Origin: Isoetes taiwanensis
Taxonomy: Eukaryota > Streptophyta > Lycopodiopsida > Isoetales > Isoetaceae
Assembly: GCA_021234155.1 (NCBI GenBank)
Contig: JAJEKV010000003.1
Span: 28,195,166 to 28,259,165 of the forward strand
DNA length: 64,000 bases
Reading direction: 5' to 3'
The stretch's first letter is position 1. Every line of letters begins with the position of its first letter. Under the pieces are notes generated by a model. The model ran no database searches. It saw only the letters and a list, made by a program, of their open reading frames with translations, and was not told the origin of the DNA. Below, piece after piece: positions 10,390-22,612 of the stretch. The translations under genes and the position numbers were made by a program.

Positions 10390-10845
10390 TTTCAATATGG
10401 TAGGGTGCAACCGCCATTTACCTAACTATGTACCAAACAATTTCAACAACTATTATCTCAACTACTACCTCCTTAAAAGGCTCCATCGAAGTTTGGTTTT
10501 CCTTAAAATGCTCCATCGAAAATTTGGTCTTCCTGAAATGCACGATGCCAGGAGTTTTGTCTGTTTAAGACCCATCATGCCACCGTGTCCACAGCCACGT
10601 CATATAGTGAAGCTCGGAAGCTTTTCCGACCAATTCCGGTCCACATCATCAATCCCGAATATAGAGATGGAAACCGAGTTTTTTGTTTTGGCGCCTCATA
10701 ACTTTCTTTTCCGGATTGGCAATGAGAAATTTCGAATTTGGAGCTTTCCCCTTTTACATCTCAAATTTGAATTTGGAGGTAAGTCGTGGAATTTTCTAAA
10801 TGGTTTGCTTGTGATTAGTGTTGGTCTTGTTTTCTCACTACCAGT
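10390..10845. repeat. Upstream region of the transposase-like gene with ~31-bp repeats
   Basis: A unit containing CTCCATCGAA and TTTGGT recurs two to three times (about 10466-10545), with period close to 31 bp. It may be a subterminal repeat or regulatory region of the following gene. No TIR pair was found. Confidence 0.4.
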
Positions 10846-13415
10846 ATGACTGAAATCAGGATTCTATTGCCTGAGGAGTATGCACAGACATGGAATAGGA
10901 AACGAGGAGGACTTAAAGGAAAGATTGATGAGGATAAACTTAGATCAATTGGAGCAAAGCATGCAGACATATGGGCACATGGAAGCATTTATCCCCGGGA
11001 TCCTATTAGCGGTAAATTTCCAGAATTTAATTCTATCACTAGCTTGGTTAAGTTTGTTTGTGAGGGAAGGAACGGTCTATTAGGATATTGCGAAAATATG
11101 TGGAAATACATAGGCCAGCTCTGTTCTATAATCCAGGGTAATTTGCAAGCAATTGATGCACAAAAGCATGAATTTGAAAGCCTATTGTCAGAGAAGGCTT
11201 CATTGCTCTCGCAGGTTGTAACTTTGAAGAGGAACTTGATGCAAGCTCAAAATGAAAATACTTTAAAGGATTTTATTATCAAACAATCAGAGAGAGAGAA
11301 GTTTCAAGCTGAGAATTTTCGCATGAGAGCTGAATCTACAGTTAAATGTCTGGAAGCTCGCTTAAAAAGATTGAAGAAAACTTCTATGGGCTTTCGGGAA
11401 AGGAAGAAGAGTATGAAACCTATTGAGGTTTTAGCTCCAAAAGGGGGAGCGGCAAGACGAAGGGTTTATGCTGTTCATCAAGTCTTGAACAGTAAGAAAA
11501 AGAGTGGAGTGGTAAGAAGAAATGTTGGGAACTTCCTTGTGAACATGGTTTCGAGGGATGAAATTATTGACTTGTTAAATGCGCCATGCAATGCAGCATT
11601 GAAGAGGAATATTTTAGATATGGTTATAAAGGACGTTGCTTCAAACATGGATGCAGATGAGGTACAAGCAACTTGCGATTCTATTGGTTTGAGTAGACAG
11701 GGTTATAGGAGCCTCTTCAAACCTTTTCAAGCTGCATTGAGGACTCTTGGCACCAAGAAGATCATTATACCTCGTCCATATACAATTGAAACTAGCAGAA
11801 GAAAGAGGAATGCAAAAGTTGACGAGGTACTTGGTGGCATGCATTCAATCCAATCCGGAGCTCCATTGCTTGTGAGTAAATAAAAAAATAACAAAAGTGA
11901 AACAATGGGATTGAATGAGAAAAATAATATTTGGTTTGATTTGGAAAGCATCTTAAAACTTATGGTTGCCTTTTATAATATGCAATCTTCACAGGTAGAT
12001 CAGTTGGAAGTTTGTATTAAATTGATGAGATGGAGCTAACTAGTAAATCAAAATTTGAAAGAGTCTCCATTGTTCTTATGAACTTTGCTTTGGGATCAAG
12101 TTATGAAATGCAGTTGTAGCTGCCCAAATCTAAAAGAGATCCCGAATGGTTTTCTGTACAATCGGAAGATCACACATGGTGGCTTGGCATGTTCCAGGTT
12201 CATAAAGAAACATTTGCAATTTTAAAGTGGATATTTGACCAGACTGAACTCCCAAGAATTATTAGCTTGTATGGGTCAGGGGAACTATTGCATGTGGATG
12301 GTCACGGATCCTTTAAGGTAAGATTTCATTTGGCTTGTGACTTGAAAACTACAAAAGCTATGTATAATATAATTAGTTCACCGGCTCATACAACTAGGAA
12401 TTGCATCTACTGTATGTATAGGATGAAAGAGCAAAGAAAGGGCAAAAGTTCTAGCCTCTTGTCTTGCAATCAAAATGCAGGTCCTGATAGGCATTTGATG
12501 GACAAAGACTTTGAACCTGTCTTGCCAATTCCTTTGCAAAGAGTGCATGTGTGCACTTTGCATGCAATGGTAAGAATTATTGAAAAAATGATACATAATA
12601 GTTGCATGTTTGTTTGGAATATCAAAGGCAAAAAAGCGAGGAAAGAAGGAATAGCAAGGGTTGAGGAAGTATTATCAAATGCTGGACTCCATGATGGCTG
12701 TGTAAAACTTGAAAAGGACCTCAAACGTTCAGGTAAGAACTCAGTACCATCTAAAGTTTCATTAGGTGGTGATAAGGCTAGACATTTTTTAAAGAACGTA
12801 GATCCAAAAAGGAAAGGCACATATGAGTTTGGCAAAAGATTAGTGGAGGCAGAAAGAGATCGGACTGATGGAGCTAACTCTACTGTAAAAAAATTAGATG
12901 CATGGAATGCATTTTCCAATCTTAATATTCTATTGCAGAAACATACATACAGTGACGAAGACAAAGAGGAATTTCAGTTACTTGTCTCAAGATTTGCAGA
13001 AGCATATATCAAGGCATGGGGCGAGAGTGAGGTAACTCATTACATTCACGTTCTATATGCCCATGGGCCTTGGTTTGCAAAGGAATACGTCAGCCTTGCA
13101 GTGTGGAATACACAAGGCATGGAAAAGTCCCACAAACAAGCGAAGATGGCTTTTCATCGAGCTACTCAAAGAGGAGGATCTTCCATAACATCAAAGCCAC
13201 TTAATCAGCTTGGAATATGGTTTTATAGGAGGTTACTAGCTAGGCATGAAAGGAATATTAGGAGAAGAGCCAACCCATGCTTGAATAATGCATTTAAAGA
13301 GGCTGCTCTAAAGCGCAAAAGGGAGTCATGGGAGAAGTCCACAGCGAGGGAAACACAATGCCAATGGAGGAGCAAAAGAGTTAGAATTGGAAAAAAATAT
13401 GTTGTGGCAGATTAG
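10846..13415 (+). CDS. Uncharacterised DDE-transposase-like protein, intact two-exon gene
   Basis: Exon 1 runs 10846-11871 (donor CTT|GTGAGT) and exon 2 runs 12120-13415 (acceptor GTTGTAG). Both junctions are phase 0 and the spliced frame is open for 773 residues. The N-terminal third includes a coiled coil (about residues 100-185) and a basic segment. The second exon has a strand-rich block with H-V-D-G-H-G-S-F and Asp416 in L-A-C-D-L-K, a C-x2-C pair (437, 440) and R-V-H-V-C-T-L-H (about 483-490). Then come Y-I-H-V-L-Y-A-H-G-P-W and N-T-Q-G-M-E-K-S-H-K with Glu677. The D...E order and the terminal QGxEK block recall KDZ/Zisupton-type transposases, but I do not firmly recognise the family. 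It lies inside the giant P450 intron on the same strand. No TIRs or target duplication were found. Absence of lesions suggests recent arrival or constraint. Confidence 0.6.
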
Positions 13416-16117
13416 ACTTCTCAATTTACAGATTTGGAGGTGAGAGTTTACATGACTTTTATGGCTTTTATGATTTGCTTTTAGTTTACAACACTAACTT
13501 CTTTGGTTATTGTTTGTAGGGAGCTCATATATTGCATTTTCTAACATGCAAGCAAATCTCACATATTCTATTTTCATATGGTAGGTGGTGCTCTGGTTGC
13601 TATAATCTTTGTTGCTCAGCGCTATGAACCCCTGCCCATAGAGTGGTGCTCTGGTTAGGAACAATATGATAGGGTTGAGAGTTGTGACAGTGGGTAGTCT
13701 TGCAGCCAAGGGTCATTTTCTGTGCAAAAGAATTATGTAGCTGTTCAACCAAGGGATGTTATCTGTGCAAAGAGTTGGCTTTTCTAGTTTACAAGGCTCT
13801 GGACATAAAGGTTGTTATGCTGGAGTCATGGAAGAAAAGCAACATTTCACTGCTTCAGGCTTTATGCAGGTAGGAATTTAACGAGAGTTTTATTCGAGAA
13901 TTTCAACGGCAGTAAGAGGGATAGTTTTTCTTAGGTTAACATTATTGTTTGGTATCACACTTTCTCCAAAGTTGGTTTCAAATGTTTAAGCTCCTATACT
14001 GTACGTTTAAAAGGGTTAAGGTTTGAATGATTATTTGTGCAGTGATGTCATCTCAGAGGGAAAACCTGCAAGGTCATGTGAAGTGTTATCAACATGGCAA
14101 ATCGATTGGTTGGAAGTCATTGTTCCTCCCATCTTTGCAAATGTGGGATGCTTGTCGGAGCTTGGGTCCATGTCTTTTGGCTTCATATTCATTTTTTCAA
14201 TTTCGCAAGAGTTCGAGTAGTGATAAGCAGGTGACTAAGGAAACTTTCACGGGTGGATCCATTAATGGACGTTTTCATAATAATCGTTTCTGGACAAACT
14301 TTATCCTTGGTCTCAATGTTGTAAGACTCTCCTTTTTTAGTATGTCTAATTTGCTGTTAAGAATATGATGTAACTGAGCCGAAGGTGTTGAGATAATATT
14401 TTTGTGCCTCACATTTGAATCAATGTAACCTTTATGCATATCATGGCACACAGAGAAAAATGATATAAACCGCACATGAAAGATTAAGGAGATAGAAATG
14501 CACCATAAATTTGTCATGCAGTTACTTATTAGATGTTCGGCATGTGGACATTATCCAGGGTATTTATAGCGCAGAAAGCTTCCGAAGGGCAGCTTCTCTT
14601 ATTAGGTGCCAAGGTACAATCCCTTCCTTGCTTTGTCTATGATTTATACCGATTGGTAGGCACGTGACAGACAAAGACTAGATGATTTCTGTCACATAAG
14701 AGAGTAAACATAATGTCTGAAGGCTTTATGCCTTGTAGTCTCTATCTTCAATGCAATTTCAGGTTTTGTTTTATTTGCAATTTTGCTTTTGTGATCATTA
14801 CAGAATTTCAGTATGTTACATTTGCCATTATATAGATAAACAGTCTGATTGATGGAGGACAACTCTGGAGGCTTGTCACACCCTCACTTTTCCATGCAAA
14901 TATTTTACATTTGTTGGTATGCATTGCTTTTTGGTTTAAATTCTATGCATTATGAATTGCTAATATAGACGGGATTGTGCAGGTAAATTCTTATTCTCTT
15001 AATGCATAAGTGGCTCTAAAAGATATATTGCAGTATATACAATATCAGCTATTACAGGTAGGGCCTCAAATGGCTTTGCATTTTAGATGACTAGTCAAAG
15101 CAATTATGCATGCATTTGTTTCTTTGCACTCCAATGCCTAAGGGCATTCATTGTCATGGTAATGCAAAGGACTGAAGCAGATGTTGAATCAGTGCATCCT
15201 GTTCATGAGATACTTGAGTTTTCCTTTTAGCCATGCAGAAAACACTTAACTTTGAATTATAGTGATTATTGTTGGAAGTTCTAGCAAATGATGGTTTCTA
15301 ACAAAAAGATGATGGTGGCGGTACACTGCGTAATCCCTACTGACAGAGATAACCACTTAGGATTGTGTTTGAAATATCATATCAAGACGGCCTATCAAGC
15401 AGCGATAGAAGTCTGGCATATCTTTCACAGACTGTTTTAACAAGGTACATTTGCTCTAAGAACATTGATAGGGTATAAAAGTTGTTAAATTCATATTCTT
15501 TAGCAGCATCTAGCAGGTCTTGTTTAATCCTCCAACGATGTTTGTAATGTGCAGAACATGCTAGGCAGTGTAATATATGCCAGATATCATTGGCTAACAC
15601 CAGGCGGCGTACATGCATTTTCTAGTGCCAATAAAATGAGATTGTTTGTTTGTGAAGAGTTCAAGCACTTTGCATCCGTTGTTCACTGTCCCTTTTTCCC
15701 TGATATATAGCATCTTTGTGCTAAGGATCTTATGTGTTAAGGATTGAAGAAGCCGTAATCTATATGTCACAAAAATGCTATGAACATGCAGCTTCATTTT
15801 CCTTGTCTTTTAACAGTTTGGATGCGAACTGCCTTTCATTGATATACGTGTCATAGACAAGTAAGATGCTTTCTAGAAATCTATGTGATAAAATACATAT
15901 GACCAAGGTGAAAAGATACAAGAGACGACCTGCTTGTTTATAATAGCCTGGTACTGGATTTATCAATGTTCTGAAACCAGTAACTTTAGAGGCAGCAAAG
16001 TTGAGCCAGTCCCAGAGAGAAGACTTCATTATGTGTATTTTGGAGCTAATTAGCATGGTCCTCCTCTCTATTTGCTTAGAAACTTGCACAGTGGCTACAG
16101 GATTGTTATGATGATGA
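13416..16117. other. Non-coding intron sequence, no gene seen
   Basis: AT-rich sequence without a convincing ORF or domain. A 12-bp GTGGTGCTCTGG word is duplicated near 13586 and 13641. The ORFs here are short and unconserved in appearance. Confidence 0.4.
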
Positions 16118-17359
16118 ATCCCATCGATCCGAGCCATCGGATCGCCATTCTGGGAAAGGACGAGCCCCTATATTAGGCTCGTTCCATTCTCAGGCCGGTT
16201 ATCGGCGTCTTCTCACAGCAGCATTTTCTTCTTTCTCGTAGCTTCCATGGTTGTTTGACCCACGGATTTCTTTACCAGCTTTTGCGAGTTTGCTCATCAT
16301 TCTTCGGAAGGTACGCTTCCTTCTTTTCCTGCTCTTTACGTCAGGTTCTTGCAGATTCTTTGTTCTGTCAGGTTCTTGCAGATTCTTTGTTCTATCGTTT
16401 CTCTTGGTGATCGCATGGCTCTTCCTTGTCCATTTGCATGTTTGATTTTTGGGACTTGGGCTATTCCATCCTTGCGAGACGGCATATGGTTCGGGGTAAT
16501 TATGTTTTCAAGTTTTAGACTGAGCATTTCGCTTTTCTGTCTGATCGGATGGGTTCGTCTCTCTGGGTGTTGGTTGATCTGTTGGGTGGTTGGATCGGTT
16601 TCAGTGGCATGCTCTCTGTATTTCTTGTGTAGTAGCACGGTTTCCTGTTTGGGCGGCCAGGGCCTGTGTTGCGCTGCTTCTATCTTTTTTCTTGTTTCCC
16701 CTTAGTTCTTCTTCTGGTTTTCAGCTTGGGGTGGCGACTACGGAATTCTGGTTTCCATTTTCTGATCCGCCCTCTCTCATCGTCTTTGGTTGGGTTTTGC
16801 CCTCTCCTAATCCAATTGCTGGCGTGCGCTTATCAGGGGATCTCCACTCCATTCCTGCTGGCCTAGTTCCCTTCCCGTAGTTTCCGCTCCATACCTTGCC
16901 TTCTGTTCCTTTCAATTTCGGTTTCCCCTCACTCGGCCTCTGCTCGTCCTTGTTGCCATGATCTGCTCCTCCATCACTTCGATTCGCTCCCATTTTGGGG
17001 AGACTGGAGTTTTCGGCTCTCCATTGGCATGCAGGTGTTGTGGCCGGGTTCTCCCTCATTCTCCTTTCTGTGCCGACCTAGACCAAATCCAACGTCCCTG
17101 CTCTCCCTCTGGTTTGCTTTTCGCTCCTTCTGCTGTATTTTCCGCTGCTCCCTTTTGGCCTCGCTATTTTTGCCTGATCTTCGCTGCCATTCATTCCTTC
17201 TCTTGCATGCTTTTCTTCAGTTCGCCTTCGGTTTCCATTCATTCTCCTTGCATGTTCTTTGTGGCCTTCGTCTTGTCATCTGTGCTTTACTGGTCTCACC
17301 TCTTTATATTCCCCTCATATATTTTATCACCCTCTCTGGCATCCTTTAATTATATGCGT

Positions 17360-19190
17360 TCACATGATTGTTGACTTTTTATGTTCGGTCATTTGAATTT
17401 GCCTTTTTCATATATACTATGTCTTCTTGACTTCGTTTCCAGGTTATGCTTATCATACTATAAGGGTTGATTTTTCTTTTTTCATATTGATTGAACGTTG
17501 TTTCTTTTTTGGGCATACTAACCATTTCCATGGTTGCATTTGCTTTTACACGTTCTTGCCCAATATGGTTTTTCGCTATATGTTGGCATCTTTTGAATCA
17601 TTTGCGTTCACATGGTTGTTTTGATTTTTTATGTTCGGCGTCATTTGCATTTACCTTTTTTCATATATACGATGTCTCAACCTAGTTTCCACGTTATGCT
17701 TATTATGTATTATGACGGTTGATTTTTTCTCATCTTGTTGCACATGGTTTCTTCTTTTGGGCATTCGAAGCATTACAATGGTTGCATTTGTTTTTTCACG
17801 TTCTTGTTTTTTCACGTTCTTGCCTCTATCATGTTTCCACTTGTTTTCTACGTTACTATGCACTATCAGGGGTTGATTTCTTTTTCGTATTGTTGAACGT
17901 TGTTTTCCTCTTTTCGGCATCGACACTTTACATGGTTTTATTTTCGTTTTCACGTTCTTGCCTACATCGTGTTTTTTATTCTGCTCCCAAAATAGCTCCT
18001 CGTGTTTATTGGGCCTCCTTTTTTGCATTATATGCATTAACGGGGTTGGTTTTTTCTTCTCGTGTTTATGCATCATCGGCAATTGCATAGCTTGATTGTT
18101 CCTACCTAGCTGGATATTGGCTCCTATCATTCGAGTCGCATTCTCCTTAGTGGGGTTGGGTTTTTCGCTTATATTCTTGGTTTTTTGCATTTATCCTTAT
18201 TGTTGTTATCCTCGGGGGGGCTTGGGGATGTTGTCTTGTTTTCATAATTCTACGCTGCAGTCCCATGGTTTATTATCTTTTTATTGCCTATCGATTTGTG
18301 GCCACCATCTTCCGGGTTGCATTTGTCTTTTTTACATTGATGCATTCCATTTCCATGGTAGGTTGCCGTATGGCCTCAATTGTGTGTTATTTCTCCAACA
18401 TGTAACTCTTTTGTATGTTATTTTTTATATATTGTGGTTCCCATATGGTTATATGTGGCATTCTTTTCTGCGTTTGGGATTTCCCCATGGTGGTTTGGGT
18501 CTTATCTTTTACACTTGTGTTTGTATCTTATGTGCGATGCACTACACTCGGCTCAGGTGGTATACGTTATTCGGGTGGTATTATCTTCTACATTCTAGGT
18601 TTCCCATAGTTGTTGGGTTTTATTTTTTGCACTGCTTTCTTTTATTAAGGACCATAGATTGTTTGAATAAGACAATTGTTTTGCTTTTTTATGTTATATT
18701 GTTCGGTGTTCTATATGTGTTTTCTTTTATTAAGATTCATACTTCTTGTTGTTTATGTGTATGGCACACCTATAGGGGCTTTCTGACGGGATGTTTTATG
18801 GGTTTGGACTTGGGCTTCTCTCTCATTCCTTGTGTTGCTTTTTTACTTTGTTCCGCATTTGGTTGACAATGACGGTTTCTTTATATGTTGGCATCCTCTT
18901 ATGAACCATAGATTGTTTGATGTTTTATGTTGGGCATCATTTGAATTTGCGCTGTATCCCACTAGTTCCACATTATATGTACTATACATTATTGGAGTTT
19001 GATTTTCTTTGCGTCTGGACGGTGCTTTGGTTGAGTTGATTTGTTGTCCAGTTGATTTGTTGTACTGTTGAATCCCCTTTTGAAAAAAAAGTCTCGCATG
19101 TTGTTTTCCTTGTTTTTAGGCATACGGCACATTACGGTGGTTTCCTTTCCTTTCGCATTCTTGTCCATGTCGTGTTTTGGATTCTGTTGC
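17360..19190 (+). repeat. Divergent ~250-bp repeat module inside element A
   Basis: Blocks sharing the order TTTTATGTTCGG ... TTTGCATTT ... TTCATATATAC ... GGTTGATTTTT ... GCATTCG/CATACT ... TTCACGTTCTTGCC recur at about 17370, 17624 and 17840, and more weakly at 18000 and 18890. The first two are 254 bp apart. No coding capacity is evident; overlapping ORFs are Phe/Leu/Ser-rich translations of pyrimidine-rich DNA. Confidence 0.6.
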
Positions 19191-19440
19191 TTCACTGGCT
19201 TGGTGTTTTCTTGTTCATCATTGACGAGGTTGCCTTTTTCTTTTAACGGGTATCCTTATGCATTGTGCTACCCCTGTACATCATATTTGATATTTAGCTC
19301 TATTTGCACACACATGTCTGTTTATCCTGTTTTTCTTCCACCCGCTGGGTGATGCTTTTCTCCACCCCCTGGGTGATGCTATCCTCTCTTTTTTCATGAA
19401 TCGTTGATTTTTTCTCATTTCTAATCGCTCATCTCCTTTT

Positions 19441-19633
19441 GAGTGCTTGTCGTTTTGCAGTTTGCCGCTTCGCCATTATGCACGTTCTTGTTCTCCTTGA
19501 CCGCTCATGCGTGCCTTCTCCATGTTCCACTTCTTCTCGCGCTTGGTCGTTGGCGCTCCTCTTCGTCTCACCTTTGCTACGTGCGTCGTGCCCGACTCGA
19601 CCCCTGGAGTGTTCGCGGTGGCTGGGCTTATAG
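19441..19633 (+). pseudogene. Second, truncated copy of the YR recombinase C-terminus
   Basis: G-R-W-R-S-S-S-S-H followed by C-Y-V and a G-W-A/G-L ending parallels the C-terminal box of the better-preserved recombinase at 22.5 kb (G-R-W-R-S-S-S-S-H-S-R-Y-V). The similarity is visible at DNA level from about 19545 to 19633. The HSARR box is lost. This indicates that region A is composite or internally duplicated. Confidence 0.7.
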
Positions 19634-19718
19634 TTTATGCGGTTCCGCCTCATTTTTTTGTTGTGCTCCGTTCACTCTGGCGCCAGCGACCCAACTCAGC
19701 AACTCAACGCGGTTTTGG

Positions 19719-19721
<3 letters not shown>

Positions 19722-19807
<86 letters not shown>
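19722..19807 (+). repeat. (CT)n microsatellite, about 43 units
   Basis: Uninterrupted CT dinucleotide run within element A, directly after the truncated recombinase copy. It accounts for the Ser-Leu and Arg-Glu repeat ORFs across it. Confidence 0.98.
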
Positions 19808-19810
<3 letters not shown>

Positions 19811-20123
19811 CGTTCCATTAAAAATATTTTGCGGCCTTTTCTGTCCCATTCGAGTATTTTGTAACATGTTTTCCACCTCTTTGTTCTTTGTGGCTAAATT
19901 TCTTATATGTATATTCTATATTTGGTTTGGTCTGATACTGGGATTTGAATATTTAGGGGTTGCGTTTAATATTTTTTCTTCTTTTTTGGCATGATCATCC
20001 GGGAGCTCTAGTGTTTGTTGGTTCCTTTGTTCACTTTATTAGCGCACTTCTTTGTTGCTTCATGAAGTCGTAATTTCTGTTCTTGAACATGGGTGACGGG
20101 TGATATTGTTCGGTGTAACAATT

Positions 20124-20690
20124 TTATGGATTTGGGCGCTTCTTTGTTTTCGTTAGCTCCACTTTTGTCATGTTCGCAGTAGGCTTATTTTTTCGTGCAT
20201 AGCTTTGCTCACTATATATAATATTATAATCATTGTCTAAGTTTAGAGACGTTGCTTTATTAGACGTGGTTGACTTTTCATGTTCTTTTCGCCCATAGTT
20301 TTTATCATTCTTCTCCGTTTCCTCCGTTTTTTGCTCGATATGCAGGGTCCACATGTTGAGGTTCGTACTCACGGTTGCTAGCGGCTCATAGCAGCTCTTC
20401 TTCTCCTCTCGTGGCTTCCCTCCATTTTTCCTTGTCCATTGCTTCCCATCTGTCTTATCATCTTTGCTTCCCTCTGTTTTCCTATCACAGATTCTGAATT
20501 TTTCCTGCTCTTCAACCTGCATTTGTTTTACATTTCTTTTTGGCTCATCATCTTCTGGATTTGGCCATTTGATAGCTAGGCTGCTCTTGCTGTTTTGTTT
20601 CAACTTATGATGTATACAAGTATCGCTTATGAGGTATGGATTTCTCTCCCTATGCCGAGGTTCTTCTACACACAGGCGAATTTGCCCCAC
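20124..20690 (-). other. 188-codon minus-strand open frame in element A, coding status doubtful
   Basis: This is the longest frame on the minus strand in the element. Its product would be very rich in Lys, Glu and Asn, as expected for the complement of pyrimidine-rich DNA. No domain is visible. It is listed because an unbroken 188-codon frame in decayed DNA is notable. Confidence 0.2.
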
Positions 20691-20847
20691 TCCCGATTGT
20701 TTTGGCGGATTTGTACGCTATGGGTTGGCTTCCGTGGCTTTGCTTGCTAGTTCTTTTATGCTCATGGGATAATCTCTCAACTCCCTAGCATTCGGCTTTG
20801 GCGGATAATCTTCAGATAAATTTTTCGAATTCCACATTTTCTTTGGG

Positions 20848-21155
20848 TTGTGCATTGACTCAGGTTAAGTTTAGTTGTGCATTTTTCTTTGTCAAGCTTA
20901 TTGCGGAGTTTATAGTTTAGAAGGGGCTCTACCATGTTACTTGGTTTTTGTGGCATAGGGTGAATTATGATATCCGAATATCCGCATTTTTTCCTCTGGG
21001 GTTTCTTACTATATTACTATCTAAGTTTGGGTTTTGCAAACACTCACATTGTGCGTTGAATCAGGTTAAGTTTAGTTGTGCATTTTCTTTCTCAGGCTTA
21101 TTGCGGAGTTTATAGTTTAGAAGAGGCATGTTACTTGGTTTTTGTGGCATATATA
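20848..21155 (+). repeat. ~108-bp direct repeat with 201-bp period
   Basis: A block beginning TTGTGCATTGACTCAGG (20848) recurs as TTGTGCGTTGAATCAGG near 21050. Both contain TTATTGCGGAGTTTATAG and TTACTTGGTTTTTGTGGC. The second copy has a small deletion. Confidence 0.85.
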
Positions 21156-21710
21156 GGTTATCTTATGCCCCCTTTACATATACCCTCGGAGGGCATTACG
21201 AGTCACATTTACACTATATTTTCTATCATTGGGTGTCCCTTTTCTTTTTCCTATGCGGGGTTTGCGATTGTTATGTTTTTCTCATGTCTTATTCATAATT
21301 GCATTAGAATATGAGGAATCTAGGGGCTTTTGTTTTAGGGGGTGGTTTTTCCCTCCCATGTTATCTCTTTCGTATGTTACCTTTTCCAAGTTGATGGACA
21401 TCTAGTTTTTCTATATGTGACATTATCCTTTGAATTTGAGGCTTTTTCATGGTTGTTTTCGGATTTTTCTTCTTTGCATTTGTGTTTTTATCGTGGATTC
21501 GATGCACCATACTATTTAAATGGGTCTATGCTCTCCTCGCGCTGTTTTTCTCTTGTTTATGTTCTGGCTCATTTTTTATTACCTCGTTTTCATCTTTGTG
21601 AGCGTCAATTTGAATGAAATTAAACATGGTTTTTTATGTTGTTGTGACAGCTACTTCTCGCTTGCTCACCCCCCAGGAGGTTCTCTTTTTCTTTGCGACT
21701 TTGCCTTTAG

Positions 21711-22612
21711 TTTTTTCCTCCCGTGCCCCATCTACTCTTTTTGTCTTACGCCGGCTATGTTAACCGCTTTGTTGCTTGGTGCCGTCTACATGCTGTTCCT
21801 TATCTTCCAGCTTCTCCTTTTGTTGTTGCGGCCTTTTTTGCCTCTCTTCATCATCCTCAGATGTCGGCCTCATCCATTTCTTCGGCCTCGGAAGCCATAT
21901 CCTTTTTTCATCAACTTTTCAACCTTCCCTCTCCCGCCATTTTACCTTTACCCTCGTTGGCTCGTCAGTCTACCTTTCGTCACGCTCGCCCTCCTCGTAC
22001 CTTTCTTCCTCTCCTGCCTCAGCATGTTCGCTCGATTGTTCTCCACTTTGCGCATCCTGCGGCTTCTTTTCCCTCTCTGGCCCGCGCCGCGCTCGTTGTA
22101 GTTTCCTTTGCCGCTTTTTTGCGCATCTAGGAGGCCCTTGCCCTCAATTGGCGTGATCTTTCTTTTTCCCTTATCGCATGTGGATCTTCTTATTCGTCAT
22201 TCCAAGCGTGACCAGCTTTGCCCATGGTCATCTGATTTCTTTAGCTCGCTTGCCTTCGTTCGCATGCCCTGTCACTATCCTTCAGCGCCTGATTTCTACC
22301 GGTTCTTATCATCTCCTCGATCCTCCATCCGGCGGCCCTCTTTTTCGTTCCTCTCCTTCTTCTTTGTGTTCTTTATCCTATCCGACTGCTCGGGGGTGGT
22401 GGCGGGAGTGTCTTCTTGCTATCGGCTTGAATCCATCCCGATATGGTACTCATTCGGCTCGTCGCGGAGGGGCTTCAGCGGCTGCCGCTCGGGGAGTTCC
22501 ACATGATGCTGCGCGCACTCACGGTCGTTGGCGCTCCTCTTCTTCTCACTCTCGCTATGTGCTTCGCGACCCAACTCAACACCTGGAGGTTTCGCGGCGC
22601 CTGGGTTTATAG
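21711..22612 (+). pseudogene. Tyrosine recombinase (integrase of YR element A), disrupted
   Basis: A core-binding-like region (about 21747-21910, A-G-Y-V-N-R-F-V-A-W-C) leads to the catalytic domain. Box I reads S-F-A-A-F-L-R-I-*-E-A-L-A-L-N-W, with the catalytic Arg followed by a TAG at 22127-22129. The beta-hairpin segment L-L-I-R-H-S-K-R-D-Q is in a second frame. The third frame carries T-H-S-A-R-R-G-G-A-S (HxxR) and G-R-W-R-S-S-S-S-H-S-R-Y-V, which supplies the Trp/His position and the nucleophilic Tyr. These are the catalytic residues of tyrosine recombinases, which cut and rejoin DNA through a 3'-phosphotyrosyl intermediate. One stop and two frame changes make this copy inactive. The HSARRGGAS/GRWRS pattern is typical of Crypton and DIRS recombinases; no RT is present. 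Confidence 0.82.

Noticed and set aside
18096-18866. 256-codon plus-strand ORF rich in Phe, Tyr, Cys and Leu in element A
   Set aside because: Composition reflects T-rich DNA. No RT, methyltransferase or membrane-family motif is visible and it overlaps repeat modules.
19507-19876. Ser-Leu and Arg-Glu dipeptide repeat ORFs
   Set aside because: They come from the (CT)n microsatellite read in different frames.
16250-21700. DIRS or Ngaro reverse transcriptase upstream of the YR gene
   Set aside because: I looked for an xxDD active-site box with flanking RT motifs in all frames and saw none, so the element is described as YR-only.
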